Shown here: positions 38,640-51,229 of the stretch, in pieces
Numbering within the stretch: position 1 is the stretch's first letter
Layout: every line of letters begins with the position of its first letter
Assembly (NCBI RefSeq): GCF_040802235.1
Contig: NC_133156.1
Location: 113,242,173 to 113,306,172 of the forward strand
From: Manis javanica
Lineage: Eukaryota; Chordata; Mammalia; Pholidota; Manidae
Direction of reading: 5' to 3'
DNA length: 64,000 bases
Notes under the pieces: generated by a model
What the model saw: the letters and a program-made list of their open reading frames with translations, nothing else
Database searches by the model: none
What the model was told of the DNA's origin: nothing
Made by a program: the position numbers and the translations under genes

Positions 38640-39560
38640 TTTTTTTCCATCCCATTGTACGGTTCACATGGTTGTGTTGCTATTATTATCATTATTTTCA
38701 ACATTACCTTCTTTTAATCTCTTAGGTAATATATCACATTTTTCTTAGAGGTAACCAAGATATATCTGTAACATAGTAGATCTTCCCATATGTATGAAAA
38801 AACATAAATACTAAAAAAATGATACTAAGTAGAGGGGCATTAACTTAAAAGCAGATGAAAAATCCTATTTCTGACTTATTCCCTTCTTCAGCTAACAAGA
38901 TGCCTTATGGTCCCATGTAATTCATCTTCTTCATTAAACTTTTGAAGCCCCTGCTGCAGCAGTAGCATACTAAGCCTTATCAGTCATTAACAATTTACTC
39001 TAAATAAGCTTGGAAAACAGTTTCCCAGGATTTGACAGAATGCAGGAATGCAGGGATTATTAGGCATGCAGGGGAAGGGAGAAGACCGAGATTACCAAAA
39101 GAGAAGACAATCATAAAATGGAGGGTAGTAAGGACAGATTCTCCCAAATTCACACCTGCGTAGGCCAGGCTCCTCCTGCCGCACTTTTAAGGTCCTTGTA
39201 TTACACATCAGAGGGAAGGAAAGGACCTGTTGACAGTCATATCTATCCTCACTTTCTCTGCAAAAAGGACATATTTTGCCCTCACTTCTCTTCCAGTTTC
39301 TATCCCTCCACTTTACAAACTGTGTGGGCTTTTTACATAGAGAATAATTTGAAGAGTAAGATGTTTGTAGTCAGTGGCCATGTTAAATGCTTTTTCTATA
39401 TCTCAAGTGGCAGGGTTTAGGACAATGTTAAGGACTCTGGAGAGGCTTAAAAAAATACTTGGCTGACACAGTGATTGACTGGTAAGCTCATTTCAATCCT
39501 GTAAATCTGATAGAGCTATTTTTTCAGGATGGAAAGACCACAGACTAGTTCTCTCTTTCC
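38640..39560. other. Intergenic sequence
   Basis: No gene recognised. The 100-codon plus-strand frame at 39118-39420 lacks any domain and lies in non-conserved-looking DNA. Confidence 0.4.
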
Positions 39561-39564
39561 ACTA

Positions 39565-39755
39565 ACTAGTTTGGGTGACAAAGCTAATCACTTAACCTAA
39601 GAAATACACTTTTTCTAAAAGCAAGAATACAGTGACTTTTGGACCTGTGACTTACAGACATACTATTTCATAGACTTGTTTTAAAGATCAAATAAGATAA
39701 TTTAGGTAAAAGAATGCTTTAAAAAATAATCACAATATAAATGTTAGGCTGCACT
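39565..39755 (+). repeat. MIR SINE (diverged)
   Basis: 'agctaatcacttaacctaag' and 'catagacttgttttaaagat' followed by 'caaataagataatttaggta' match the middle and 3' part of MIR. Confidence 0.5.
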
Positions 39756-39999
39756 ACCATGAATACAGCATATGAAGAAATCATCAGTGCAAACACTGTA
39801 GTGAGATATGACATTTGTCCTTTTCAACAAATTATTTGTAAATCTCATGCCACAAACTCAGTGGTAGTCTTGACTCAGAATAGTCATGCTTAAGAGGAAA
39901 AATCATCCTATTATTATTAAACCTTGAATGGTTATGAGTAAGGAAAATGGCATGCCTTCCTGTCCAACATCTAATTAGAGAGTGTTGATGATGGCTGAC

Positions 40000-40080
40000 G
40001 TGGCAATCATTTTACCATTTTCCCCATTTTTTAGATGGTGAGGAAACACGGATGTGAAACATGTTAGGTATAATGTAGAT
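40000..40080 (-). repeat. MIR fragment, minus strand
   Basis: 'tttaccattttccccatttt' followed by 'ttagatggtgaggaaacacg' is the reverse-strand MIR 'ccccattttacagatgaggaaac' phrase. Confidence 0.55.
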
Positions 40081-40284
40081 TCATGGATATAGTGATTCCA
40101 ACAATGCTCCTTTGTTATCCCAACAACCCATGAAGCTTTCCCTTAGTGACAGGTAACTGACATAGCACTAGTCCTTGTAGTTATGAAAGCTATCAGACAT
40201 AGGGTAATAATATTTAACAACTTCCCTCTTTACTAAGAGCAAAACAAGGAAGCAAATGCTTAAATGAATGTATCTGCCACAGTT

Positions 40285-40760
40285 CAGTAGAAAGTAACAG
40301 AGAATACCTTTGGCTAATTTAAGCAGTTAAGGAATTTCTTAAAAAGCTCCTGGGAATTTTTCAATCAGTGGGAAGGCTGAGGAGAGAAGTTGGAGGGGAA
40401 GGAAAATAGGAGCAGCCACTGGTAGAGCCAAACCATGCCAAACCACTGGGACGCAACTGCCACTCGGCTGGCCACAGGACATGCAGTGTGCCCTGCCAGC
40501 GCCACTGTTTCCAGACCCTTACCCCAGGGATCCTTAAACTGCTGCTACTAGGAAATGGACCCCACGGGTGACCCTGCTATCACCCCGCACCCCCCGGAAT
40601 GGATTCTCCAGTGGTCCTGCTTCTTCACATCACTAATTCTTAACTCAAAATCTAGGGCAGGGGCATCTATTGGCTGAATCTATGTCATGTGCCTGAGCCC
40701 TAGCTGCAAAGGAAGCTGGGAAATTGAAGATTGACACTTTCAGCTTGTATAGTGGGAGGC
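40285..40760. repeat. Unclassified old interspersed repeat
   Basis: The sequence has the feel of an old element: 'agtagaaagtaacagagaat', 'ggctaatttaagcagttaag', 'aggaatttcttaaaaagctc', a GC-rich middle and a 'gccctagctgcaaaggaagc' end. I recognise the pattern but cannot name the family. Confidence 0.35.
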
Positions 40761-41539
40761 GAGCAAATAACTGACACAAAATAGAAAAGATAAGAGCCAT
40801 TAGAGAAGCATAAAGGATGAGGGGACTCCAGAGGAGAAAGTTCATGTCAAACTGAGAATCGGGGTAAACTTATTAGAAAACTTGTTATTTGAGTTGGATA
40901 GGATGAATCTTAACATATGGGGATGCAGGGAGACAGCATCCCAGCACTGTGAAGTGTAGAGCCCAGGCACGGAACCATGGAGGAGAGGACATGTTTTTGA
41001 TCCTATGCAACTGTCTTCTGTTATTTATCTCTGTCACTTGTGAGAAATATGGGAAATGCATCCTTAGAAGATGAATCCTGAGATGTCCAGGGTCTTCTGG
41101 TGCCAATCTATTTCAAACATTATTTATCAAATTTCTTCAGCATTGCTTATTCTGACAGTCAAGAAGGGAGTCACTTTAGTTAATGTGTCTGGATGCCTCC
41201 TCTTGGGCCCATTCATTCAAAGATGAAGTATGGGTATCTTTCACATACAGACATCCTACTGTAAATCACTTTGTAAGATAATGCATTTAGCTATATAACA
41301 CCACTTGGTATTGTTATTAACTCTTTCCTTTAAATATTCTATCTTCCTGCTTAGACTGAGAATTCTTTAAAGGCAAGGCTACAAGTTAAACAGATTTTTA
41401 ATTTGCCAATCTCACATTGTCCTTCCCATTCCCATCAATCCAATTCCAGGGAAATTGCACAGCAATAAAGCTTTCCCTCAGGGTATAGCACTGAGGCTAC
41501 GGACCAACTTTTGTTTGCCTTGTACTTCTGCAAGGTCAG

Positions 41540-41735
41540 GAAAGAGGCTGTAAGACCTTGGGAAAATTATTTCATTTCCCTGTACCTCAGTTTTACCAGT
41601 TGTAGTATGGGTTAAACATGCTGTTTACCACAGAGAGCAACTGTGAAAGTCAAATGACATAGTAGCAAAATAGTTCAGTGCCTGGAGTACAGCAAATAAT
41701 AAATGTGTGTATTATTGTTATTATTGTTGTTGATT
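41540..41735 (+). repeat. MIR SINE
   Basis: 'aagaccttgggaaaattatt', 'gtacctcagttttaccagtt', 'aaagtcaaatgacatagtag' and 'tcagtgcctggagtacagca' followed by 'aataataaatgtgtgtatta' give a long sense match to MIR up to its 3' end. Confidence 0.8.
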
Positions 41736-42814
41736 CCCCAGTACATAGAAGATGGCTGTGACCATTAGACCTTTCCCATCCACACCTGTGACTACTGACT
41801 GCCCTTAGAAAAGAGAATTATCAATAAATAGATGTAGAGGCCTAGGCCTGTGAGCCAAATTCCAGAAAGCTCTAAGGGGCTTCTTTACTAGCCAGTGCCC
41901 AGACTTCAGCAGGCAGAGGAACTTGGTCCAGCCTTTGGCCATTGCTCAGGCCACAGGCATGGGCCGTGTCAGAGAAGGCCAGGGAAGTAACATCTCTAGA
42001 AAGAGACTGCAGTACAGTGTTTCTCCAAGAATTAGCAGTTTCACGACCTAGTCTGCAGCTTTGAAACTGGGGTGAGAACCACTAGAGTGGAGGTAGCATC
42101 CAGAAGGACCAGTAGCAAAAATGACTTATTAAAGAATGTAAATCTTGCTGAGCGCTGCTCTTCACCACTGCACAGGAAATGCTGTGTCTCTCCCAGACTT
42201 TGCTCCATATTGGAGAAAGGGTGGTGGGGTGTCATTATCCACACCACCCCTATGATCCTTCCCATCTGATTGCAAGAGGCTATCTACTCTTCACTCTGTA
42301 CTGTAAACTCTGTGCTTGCAGAAGTATCTCTGACAAATCTCTCTCCCACCAGGGCTATAATAACTTGTGTCCACAGCAAAGATTTATTAAGTAAATGTAT
42401 TATCAGAAAAAAGTCCACATTTGTTCATTGGAATATAATATGCTCATTTTATAGTCTCCTGTGAAGAAACATGTAAGCACACGTCAGCTGCCAAGTTTCC
42501 TGCAGGTGAAGGAGAAGCATGTCATGCTGCTCTGGCAATCCTGCCCTTGTGTCCCATTTGTTCTTTTAAATTTCAGAGTTGAAAAGCTTTGCCCTTTATT
42601 AGCTTTCCCTGTTAAAATATTAGCTCTTGATAGTGTTAATGTGCCAGAAATTGGCAGCAAGGGTAGCAAGGTTAATCTGAATATAGGAAAGGAGGATTTA
42701 AGCCTTAAAATCTTCAAGAGATTTTTCTCTCTTGAAGTTGGGCCCTGGAAATAAGGAAAATGAGTGAGATCACTGTGGACCCTTTCTGTATTTCTTTAGG
42801 GCCTGTGCACCTTT

Positions 42815-43155
42815 GCATCAGTTAGGATATTTTCAACTGCAAGGCATGCACTGACCAAAATAGTCTGAACAGCCCAAAAATGTATGATCTCATATGAACA
42901 GTAAATCCAGAGGTGAGGCTGATGGTTAAGCCAGCAGTTTGTGTATGTCACCCAAGAGCAGGTCATTGTCATCTCTGCTCTCTGCCATCTGTAGTTTTGA
43001 GTTATCCTGAGGTAGACAGCAAGAGCCACAACACAGAAATACCATGTGCTGGGAAACTGTCCCAAGGAAGAAGAAAGCTCTCTTTTTCTGAAGTGAGGAA
43101 ACTTACCGCATATCCTCGGCAAAGGATCCTCTCACTTCTCAGCCAATGTTAGTAC
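42815..43155. repeat. Unclassified old interspersed repeat
   Basis: 'catcagttaggatattttca', 'actgcaaggcatgcactgac' and the following sequence resemble the start of the same general class of old element as 40285-40760. The 108-codon antisense open frame here is not convincing as a gene. Confidence 0.3.
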
Positions 43156-44090
43156 AGTAGGAAATCCTCGACCCCATTGGACCCCCTCTGCCTCAGGGGT
43201 GGAGTCAGACTGCCTGAGACACATGGTTTTGGAGGAGAGGTGTGTGTACTTGCAAAAAATCAAAATTATTTAGGAAAGAAGAGTGGAGTCTGTAAACAAG
43301 CAAGTCATTTTCTATACACTTTCAGAGCTTCTTGTTCAGACTGAAATAACATTGATATTTTAAATTAAAATAAATACCAGGAGAAGAAAAAGTTCTTGGA
43401 GAATCTTTATTTCCCATAATGAAAGATAAAGATTTTAGCTACAATAGCACAGGGAGATGGAGTGAATGTTTATTTAGACTAGGAAAGTGATCCAAGGAAG
43501 AGAAGAAAAATGAGAAGTCAAGTATTCACTTGGTCAGTTCATCCTGCTGAGTCAACCTTTTTGGATAACCACTACAGTCATTCCACAGGAAACTGCTATC
43601 TGCTCTGCAATGTCCTGGAAAATGCTGTGGGGTTTATTTAGCTAACATTCATGGTAGTAGATAAAGCAGCCAATTTCCATAACCTTTCAGTGGTATAGGA
43701 TATAGTATACAGTTTCACTCCCTGGAGAATAAGGTGTTACAATTCCGCAGTTAGGGTTTCCTTATGTTTTAGTTTCTGGAAACAGTTTTTCATTGAGAAA
43801 TACTAACATTTTAAAATAAAAAAATATGCCAGACATAAACTAAGTGCACTTTTCCTGCAGCAAGTCATGCTTTTTACCTATACAAAATAAACATTGTAGG
43901 CAGGTATTTGAAAGAAAAAGGAAATACAAATGAATTACATTTTTAAACTGCCTTAATCTTATTTGGTCAGGAGCAAAGTTCCCTACAAAATAACATGCTG
44001 ACTTCTGGTGCCCGTCATCAAATTGCTACAGAATATTCTATCACACCTTGACTTACTCTGTAAATTGAATCCAAGAAAGATTAAGTCTTT
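43156..44090. other. AT-rich intergenic sequence
   Basis: No gene or repeat recognised. Confidence 0.45.
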
Positions 44091-44094
44091 GTGG

Positions 44095-44305
44095 AACTTA
44101 AAGACACACACAGAACAGTTGCTAAGTAGCAAAGAGAAACTTAAAAGTTCTCATCACAAGAAAAAAATTTGTGGTGATGTATGGTGAGAGATGTTATTAA
44201 CTAGACTTGTGATCATTTTGCAATATGTATAAATATCAAATTATGTGGTACACCTGAGATGAATATAATGTTGAATGTTAAGTATACCTAAAAAAAACCA
44301 AAAAC
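44095..44305 (+). mobile_element. L1 3' end (5'-truncated), plus strand
   Basis: 'cttaaaagttctcatcacaa' followed by 'gaaaaaaatttgtggtgatg', 'attaactagacttgtgatca', 'ttttgcaatatgtataaata' and 'gtacacctgagatgaatata' are the terminal 3' UTR of a medium-age L1, ending in the A-rich tract at about 44290. It belongs to the same general type as 7862-8175. Confidence 0.85.
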
Positions 44306-44689
44306 TAGTGTTCCATCAGCAAGAAGCTGATGAAATGGTTCTTAGACACCAAAGACAAGCAAGCCATAGAAGTTTCAGGGGAAGAAATCAATAGAGCCTA
44401 GGGAAATATGGCCTAAAAGACTAGAAAATTTAACATGGTTCACAAGTAATGAAAAAGGAGGACATCACAACAGCAAGAGCACAACTGGACGCAGCAGGAA
44501 GAAGGGAAGAGGCTGAGTTGCAGGAATGATTTAGGGAGAGAAAAAGTTATGAGAATAGAAGATTCAGCTTGTTTTCTCAGATATGTTTCACTCAAATTTT
44601 CTCTCTCAGACTGAATGCCTACAGGAGAACAATTCAATTGTGCAAAGATTTTTGATGGCTATGCTGTATAATGCAAAATGAGGAAAGAC

Positions 44690-45480
44690 TCAGGAAGAGA
44701 GGTACATTTATTATTAATGTCAACACAAGGCAGAATGTTCTAGAAGAGAATATTCTGTCTGTGGGATCGTTAAAGGCTTCAGGAGGAGGTAATGTATGAA
44801 ATGAACTTTGCAAACGGGTAGGCCATTGATAGTTGACCATGTGGGTAAAGAGCATTGTAAGCAAGAGGGTGAGGATTTCAGAAGTTGTAAAGCACCCTGT
44901 AGAGTACGCCTTAGGATTTAAAGTCAGAGGTGGACATTCACAGAAGGACTATAGGGAATAAGCAGGGTGGGATTAAATGACAAAGACCTATGAAAACTTT
45001 ATTCTTTGTCTCAGTTGGTCACTGAAGGTTTTTAAACAGGAAAATAATAAGATTAGAAAATATTTGTAAAAGAGTCCTGCTGTCAGTGTGGAAAACAGAA
45101 CAACCATCAAGAGTGTGTTGAAATACTCTTAGTTTCTGGTAAGGAGAACATGGACAAGTGCAGATTTGGTATGAACAGAAATAAAAGATATGAAAAAGGT
45201 AATATGAATAGGGTTTGCTGTCTGAACAGATAGGAAGGTAAGGAAAAGAAGAGAAGATGACAACTCAACTTGGGGTCCGAGCAAAAGCAATGCATTGCTT
45301 TTGGCTTTGGACAACAGATTCGATTTGGGATGTACTGGACTGTGCAGCATGTGCTCAGAAATTTGAGTGAATTTTTAGAAATATGTATGTCCAAGGCACT
45401 GGCATTGCAGTTACATTTAAGGTTTTAAGAGTGTGGAATCCGAAGAGGAACAGAACAAGAGAAGATAAAAAGGGATTGGG
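44690..45480 (-). repeat. L2 LINE remnant, minus strand
   Basis: Reverse-strand L2 phrases in order: 'taggccattgatagttgacc', 'tttcagaagttgtaaagcac', 'caaagacctatgaaaacttt', 'aaacaggaaaataataagat' and 'aaaagagtcctgctgtcagt'. Decayed, with no coding capacity; the minus-strand open frames are L2 fossils. Confidence 0.6.
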
Positions 45481-46985
45481 GTAATTTCCTTAAGAATAAA
45501 GGAAATAGAGACAGGTGATAGTGAAGGCCACATCCTTAAATATGCAGTTTTTAATTAGGTTTTCTGCACTCACTTTTCTCAGCAAACTTCAATCCTAAAG
45601 TTGTAAATGTCAGTCAATTAAATTTTATACTTTCAGGTTCTTCCAGGGCACTGTAGGATTAGTTGACCTCACAGATGTACATCAGTTAATCTTAATAAGT
45701 GCTCTTTATACTACAATAGTGCTCTATAATTTGATGTTACATTCATGAAAATTGAAAATATATATAGACTTGTAATTTGAAAAGATAGTTCCACTGGATA
45801 AGACTCTGGATGTAAGGTGAAAATAGATTTTGTCTAAGTGATGAATTCCAGATTATAAAATAGAAATTGGTCTAAATTTACTCATGTATTTATTGATGTG
45901 CTGCTTGAGGACAAAAATATTTGTTGAAAAAAAATACTCTGTATTTCTTGATGTAGTCATAATGATGCAGCCAAAATGGATACCATTTTCATGATAATTA
46001 ACAGGGAGGTGGAACATGGATAAGCCCAAGAAAATAATTTGAACCTCTGATTTCAAGCAATACTTTCTACCTTTTTTTCCCATTTTCTCCTCTGCCTCTT
46101 TCAAATGCAACAAAGCAAGATGAAGTAGGGGCCCATACAGATACCCGTGTCTGAGAGTCGAGAGGTGAAGACCATCATCTAGGCTGGACTGTGAGACCCA
46201 AGACAATGGACCCTGTGCTTGCATGTGTCTGTGTGGATTGACTGCAATATGCTTCTGATTTACACCCTCTCTTTGCAGTAAAAAACATTAATCAGAATTA
46301 CCTGTCATCTTCTTAAGGAGAATTTTCAGGAAGGTTCATTATGCTTCAATTTATCCAGACGTTTTCTTTAGCATCTTGAAAGATGCAGGGGAATTCCCTC
46401 ACAGAAGTATTAGGAGCCAGCAGGAGAATGTACTCACTTCTCTTAGGACATCTCTGCAATAGAGCCTCCCCCCATGATTTCCTTCCAAGTCTTTGGCTCC
46501 TCTGTGTGTCCCCATTGTATATGAGCAAGACATAGTACTAAATAATTAAGAAAAGCATCATGCTGTTCTCCCAAGCAAGACCATCAAGCACTATCACTTA
46601 CCTGCCCAATCACTTACCTAGCCCACAGCCAGGCCTAATCAGAGTGGACAGAGTAAGCCGCCATGTGCCTCCACCACTATTCATGATGGTGGCAGAGACT
46701 TACATCCCCACAACAGCTCTTACTCACAAGCCCACAGAAGTAGTTCTATAGCTTTCTTGGGAAAGATCAATAAAGTTTTACTCCTTCAAATGGTCCTCCA
46801 GCCAAACCAAACTTGCCAATTTAGAAAGCAGGACAGTTCCAGAAGCAATTTCATGATTTTGCCTTTCTTATTACTGAAAGATTCATGGAAAAATGAGTCA
46901 GGAAAGTAATAAATAAGGGAATAGCATTAAACATTGGAATTATCCTCTTGCCACATTATCCTAATTCTGAAAGCCATGAAGAGAG
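45481..46985. other. Intergenic sequence
   Basis: No gene recognised. The 123-codon minus-strand frame at 45853-46224 has no domain signature. Confidence 0.4.
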
Positions 46986-46989
46986 TAGC

Positions 46990-47396
46990 TGTAGCTCCAG
47001 GGCGCAGGGTGTTCCCAGCCTGGGGTGAGTCCTCCTATGAAACCGATGAAACTGAAATAAATCAAGGGAAAGGATAGGTTGGGAGAAACTGTTTTTATTG
47101 TTCACAACTTGCTTGAATTTGCTGGCCAGACTTGTCACCGCAGTCTCCTCCAGCCACAGCCAGAGCTCTGCTTCTCACATCCACCCCTTCTGCCAGGAAC
47201 TCCATGGGGGGGTCCTTGGTGGCTGGCAGACTCTAGAGCAATTACATACCTGGACTGGAGGGGAGTAGAAAATGGTCATTTCCTCTCCACCCCTTTCCCC
47301 AGGTAGATGGGAGGCTCTGCAGAGATAACACCTACTGATGTGTAAATGGACTTAGGCCAGGTGGGAGATTCTGGAAATTCTGCCACTTACCCCACA
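46990..47396 (-). mobile_element. Solo LTR of an endogenous retrovirus, copy 1
   Basis: A 407-base unit that begins TGTAG and ends CACA on the plus strand, so it is bounded by TG...CA in either reading. On the minus strand it has U3-like sequence, a poly(A) signal AATAAA (complement at 47094-47099) and about 100 bases of R-U5. It is flanked by imperfect 5-bp target duplications (GTAGC on the left, GTAGG on the right). It is clearly related to 48482-48883: shared blocks include the 'gggtgttccc...gcctggggt' end, 'aggttgggagaaa...gtttttattg' and 'tgtaaatggact'. No gag, pol or env adjoins it. I infer a class I (gammaretrovirus-like) LTR from length and duplication size; the family is not identified. 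Confidence 0.7.
47094..47099 (-). terminator. LTR poly(A) signal AATAAA
   Basis: Canonical hexamer on the minus strand inside LTR copy 1, in the same position as in copy 2. This supports minus orientation. Confidence 0.65.
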
Positions 47397-48481
47397 GTAG
47401 GCATTTTAGGGTATTTTTTTCCATTTGTGATCATGTTTCAAAGATACTTTAAAGGGAAAAGATCCAAAATAATTGCTCAAAAAGAATAAATATAACATCC
47501 CATGCAGAAATCATTAGCAAGTAGGATATAAGCTTTGGAAGTACACATTTGGGTATTACCTTTTTTGTGTTTCCCCACCACTTGCTAATTTGTGTTTTCC
47601 TGCAAATTATGCTATTTTATAGTAATTACTTGAACATGGGCTTGAAAACCTCTTATTTGTGTTATATTGGGCTCATTTGGCCTTTAATAAATTATGTAGT
47701 CATCCACCTAAACATTTTAATGTTTTAATTATATTTAAAATTATAGCATAAAGAAGATAATTTTTAAAAATCTAACAGATGACTGCTTGGAGTTATATTT
47801 TTTCTCTACCTTCACTTTTTTAGCACTGGTAGAAGAACCTTGAAGGAAATGAAGTCATCAGAAAGCAGACTGTATTTTAAAAAATAAAAGGAGGTCTTAC
47901 CTAGAAAAAAAAATGGATAAAATGTTACTAAATAATCAGGAATTAGCTGTGTAAGAACTTTGGTATTCACATTAGTGGTGTGAATAAAGAATTATTTCTC
48001 CCATTTAGCACATTTATTCTTTTGAATCTCATGCCATAGTATAATGATTTATTTTTAGAAAAATAATGTTCACATATTATAATATTCAAATTTTATATAG
48101 ATATTTTCTCTAGTGTGGAGTATATCTGTCTCAAGACTGAATTTTTCTCTTATTTAAATAAGGGGAAATACTTAAAAAACCACCTGCAAATAAATGGTTT
48201 GTACACATAGGAAGAATACATAACAATAACTTAAAAGGCTTTTTTATAAATCATAGAAAATTCTCCCCTGATCTAACATTACCAAGCCACCTCATGGAAA
48301 TCATTGGATTTCATTACAGCATGTGGGGTTGTTTAGTCAAATAATTATACAGGACAAATTAGGACATCCAGAGACAAAATATCCCCTGCCTAGGTAAGTG
48401 ATTCCTTTTCTGGGAGATCAATTTCTATATAAACACTTAATTGAAGTCTATGGGTAAAGTTTGAAGTTGTACAATGAAACA
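47397..48481. other. Spacer between the two LTRs
   Basis: About 1.1 kb of AT-rich sequence with no retroviral coding remnant, no primer-binding site next to the right-hand LTR and no polypurine tract next to the left-hand one. It is ordinary flanking DNA rather than a deleted provirus interior. Confidence 0.55.
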
Positions 48482-48883
48482 TGTAGCCTGGGGGAAGGGT
48501 GTTCCCCGCCTGGGGCAAGTTTCCTATGAACTCTGAAACCAAAGGAGGACAAGGGGAAGGACAGGTTGGGAGAAAGAGTTTTTATTGCTCATAGCTTGCA
48601 CTAATTCATCAGCACTCAGTCTGTCCCCACCAGCCACTGCTTGCACTCTACCCCCTCTGCCCACCCCTTCCAGCAGGAATTCCATGGGCGTGTCCTTGGT
48701 GACTGGTGAGTGCCAAACCCATTCGGTACCGGAAAGGGAGGGGAGGAGAGAATGGCTGTCTTCTCTCCACCCCTCACCCCAGATTGAACAGAAGCTCTCT
48801 TGTGGTAAACATCCATTGGTATGTAAATGGACTCAGGAGGGAAATTCTGGACATTCTGGGTGAAAACTTCCATTTACCTCACA
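48482..48883 (-). mobile_element. Solo LTR of an endogenous retrovirus, copy 2
   Basis: A 402-base unit starting TGTAGCC and ending CTCACA on the plus strand, in the same orientation as the copy at 46990-47396 and roughly three-quarters identical by eye. The poly(A) signal (complement at 48581-48586) lies about 100 bases from the minus-strand 3' end. Flanks are AAACA on the left and GAACA on the right, a 5-bp duplication with one mismatch. The 85-92-codon open frames inside are LTR noise. The different flanking duplications argue that the two LTRs are independent insertions. Confidence 0.7.
48581..48586 (-). terminator. LTR poly(A) signal AATAAA
   Basis: Canonical hexamer on the minus strand of LTR copy 2, in the aligned position to the one in copy 1. 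Confidence 0.65.
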
Positions 48884-49371
48884 GAACAGAAGCAAGAAGA
48901 AAACACATTTGCAACACTTAATTTTGTAAAGAGGAAACTTCTAATGTACAAGGCCATAAATGAGGCTGGACTGCAGGTTTTCCCATCAACTAAGGCCTAA
49001 AACTTACGTTAAGTAGTATAAGGGTATAACAATACATCAGGAAAAAAAATCTACTCCAGAAAACAACAAATAATTAGCACTGGAGAGAGAACCATTAAAA
49101 AAAACTTTAGTGCAGAGAGTTAAAATAATAAGCATAGTAATGAAAGTATAGAGATCGTTATCATGATGAAGATTTTCTTTCTGGATCATAATTCAACAGA
49201 TAGTGTTCCATTTCTTTATACACCTCTGTATTGTCTAATGGTCCTCCATTAGGTAGCTGGGCTCCAACATCTAAAGTTAAAGTTTTGCTGTATCTGAAGC
49301 GGAATCTCATCGTCTTATCCATTGGTAGAGCATTTATAGTCTCTGTAGTCTAGTACATCACAATATCTGTA
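48884..49371. other. Intergenic sequence
   Basis: No gene or repeat recognised. Confidence 0.4.
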
Positions 49372-49384
49372 TGTGTGTGTGTTT

Positions 49385-49422
<38 letters not shown>
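49372..49422 (+). repeat. (GT)n microsatellite
   Basis: GT dinucleotide run with two early TTTG interruptions and then an uninterrupted stretch of about 32 bases. Confidence 0.97.
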
Positions 49423-49424
<2 letters not shown>

Positions 49425-51229
49425 CTTAGGATGGGAAAGTCAAATTCTAAAAAGACTACTGAATTTATGTGATTGCTTGGACATGAAGCCACAGACATCA
49501 AAGAAACTGTTTTTCCTTATTCATCTAATTTGTAAGAATTATGTATAGTCTTGAAACAAAACGAAGAAAATGTAAAATCTTTATGTCCTGCAGTCAAAGC
49601 ATCTTAGGTAAATAATTCTTATTTTTGTCTAGTCTTTGTTTCTTAATGAATTATCTAAACTGAAATAATAATAAAGATATCATTTATATCTACATATTTA
49701 TACAACCAAAGGTCTGTATTGATTGGATTATATAGAAGAAATTGTATTAAACAACAGTTTTTTAAAATCAGAATACCATATATTCCAGAATTGTATTACC
49801 TTGCTATTGTAAACTTCACAAAAGGATTTATACAATTAATGCCATTATGATCTTGATTTGTCTTGCACCATCCAACTCTGTGCCTTGTATAAGGAACCCT
49901 GATATCAGCACTGATAAATCAAAGAACACAAACTATTCTCAAGTTAAGCTGGGTTGATTTGAAGGACTATTTGAGATCCTAGTAATGTTTCATTGAAGAA
50001 AAATGAACAAGGGTTAGAATTAGATTGGATAATGTTGCCAATATGTTTCTAGAAAGTATTAACTGAAGTAGTCTTATGTTTGAATTGAGTCCAAGAGTTG
50101 TATTTGAGAGAGCAAGGTGATGAAGTGCCAAGTAGGCAGTGTACACACTCCCTGGAAAACACTAGAAATCAACTGTGCACCTGTTTTGTGAGAGAGTTTT
50201 TTTGCCTGCAAAGGAAAAGTGTTTTATAAGCCTGGGAACTTCTCTATTTTTTTGACTTAACTTTTCTTTGGTCTAATCTTTGGAGTATTCACATATGAAG
50301 CTCTGAGAAACATTTTCAAGTATTTTCTTGAGTTCTGTAGTTACAATATAAAAAAGGAAACAGCAGATACATTCTCAATACAGTTCATTTTTTAAGAGTG
50401 TCAGCTTCTTATTTGCTGAATAAAGGCACATCATTTAAGTGAACTGATATTTATAATATACACAATTATGTCTCTGGCATAAAATAAAATGTTCTAATAT
50501 GTACACACACCTGATACACTTAGATTAAACTTCATAGAGGATCAACATTTATCTTAATTGTTTTTGTTCAAAAACAAACATTTGTGAGGCATATTATGCA
50601 TGTGGTAAGTGGGACATAATATTGGTATTCCTTATATTATGAGTAAGCATAAAAAATTAGAATGTCTATACCAAAAGCACATGATATGAAAAAAGTAAGA
50701 TTTTGTTCTGATAAAGATTGATAAAGGGAGGAGCTATAGTTTCATAAATAATTTTATTTTGCTCCCTGTAACAGTTTAAATTTTACTTTTTATTGATATT
50801 AACCTCAAAAATTTAACAAAGATGTCAATATCTTATATTCTGGTGCCTTGGTTATTATGACTAATGAGCAACTTGAACTGTAAGACACTTGTGGAATTAC
50901 ATATTTCATTTTAACAAGTTTTAGAATTTGAAAACCAACAATATACAATATAACCTGATATGAAAACCGGTCTGGCTTAAACTGTGTTCAGTAACATATA
51001 TAGCTATTTGAGATACCTGTTTATTTTCCTACTTGTCCTTTTTTAGTAGAAAGAAGGATCATTTTTTTAAAAGCATTTGAATTTCCTTACCAGCTTCATT
51101 CCTCTCCTATATTTCCATTAGCAATGTTGGCATACTATATACTGTCTTTGTGTGCATGTGTGCACACTGACCATGTACATGTGTGTGCAAAGATGACTTT
51201 TTTAAGATTATTTTTTTAAATCTGACAAG
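49423..51229. other. AT-rich single-copy sequence
   Basis: No gene, RNA gene or recognised interspersed repeat. Confidence 0.5.

Noticed and set aside
46990..48883. A single provirus with two LTRs
   Set aside because: Different 5-bp flanks on each LTR, no primer-binding site or polypurine tract beside them, and no gag/pol/env in the 1.1 kb between.
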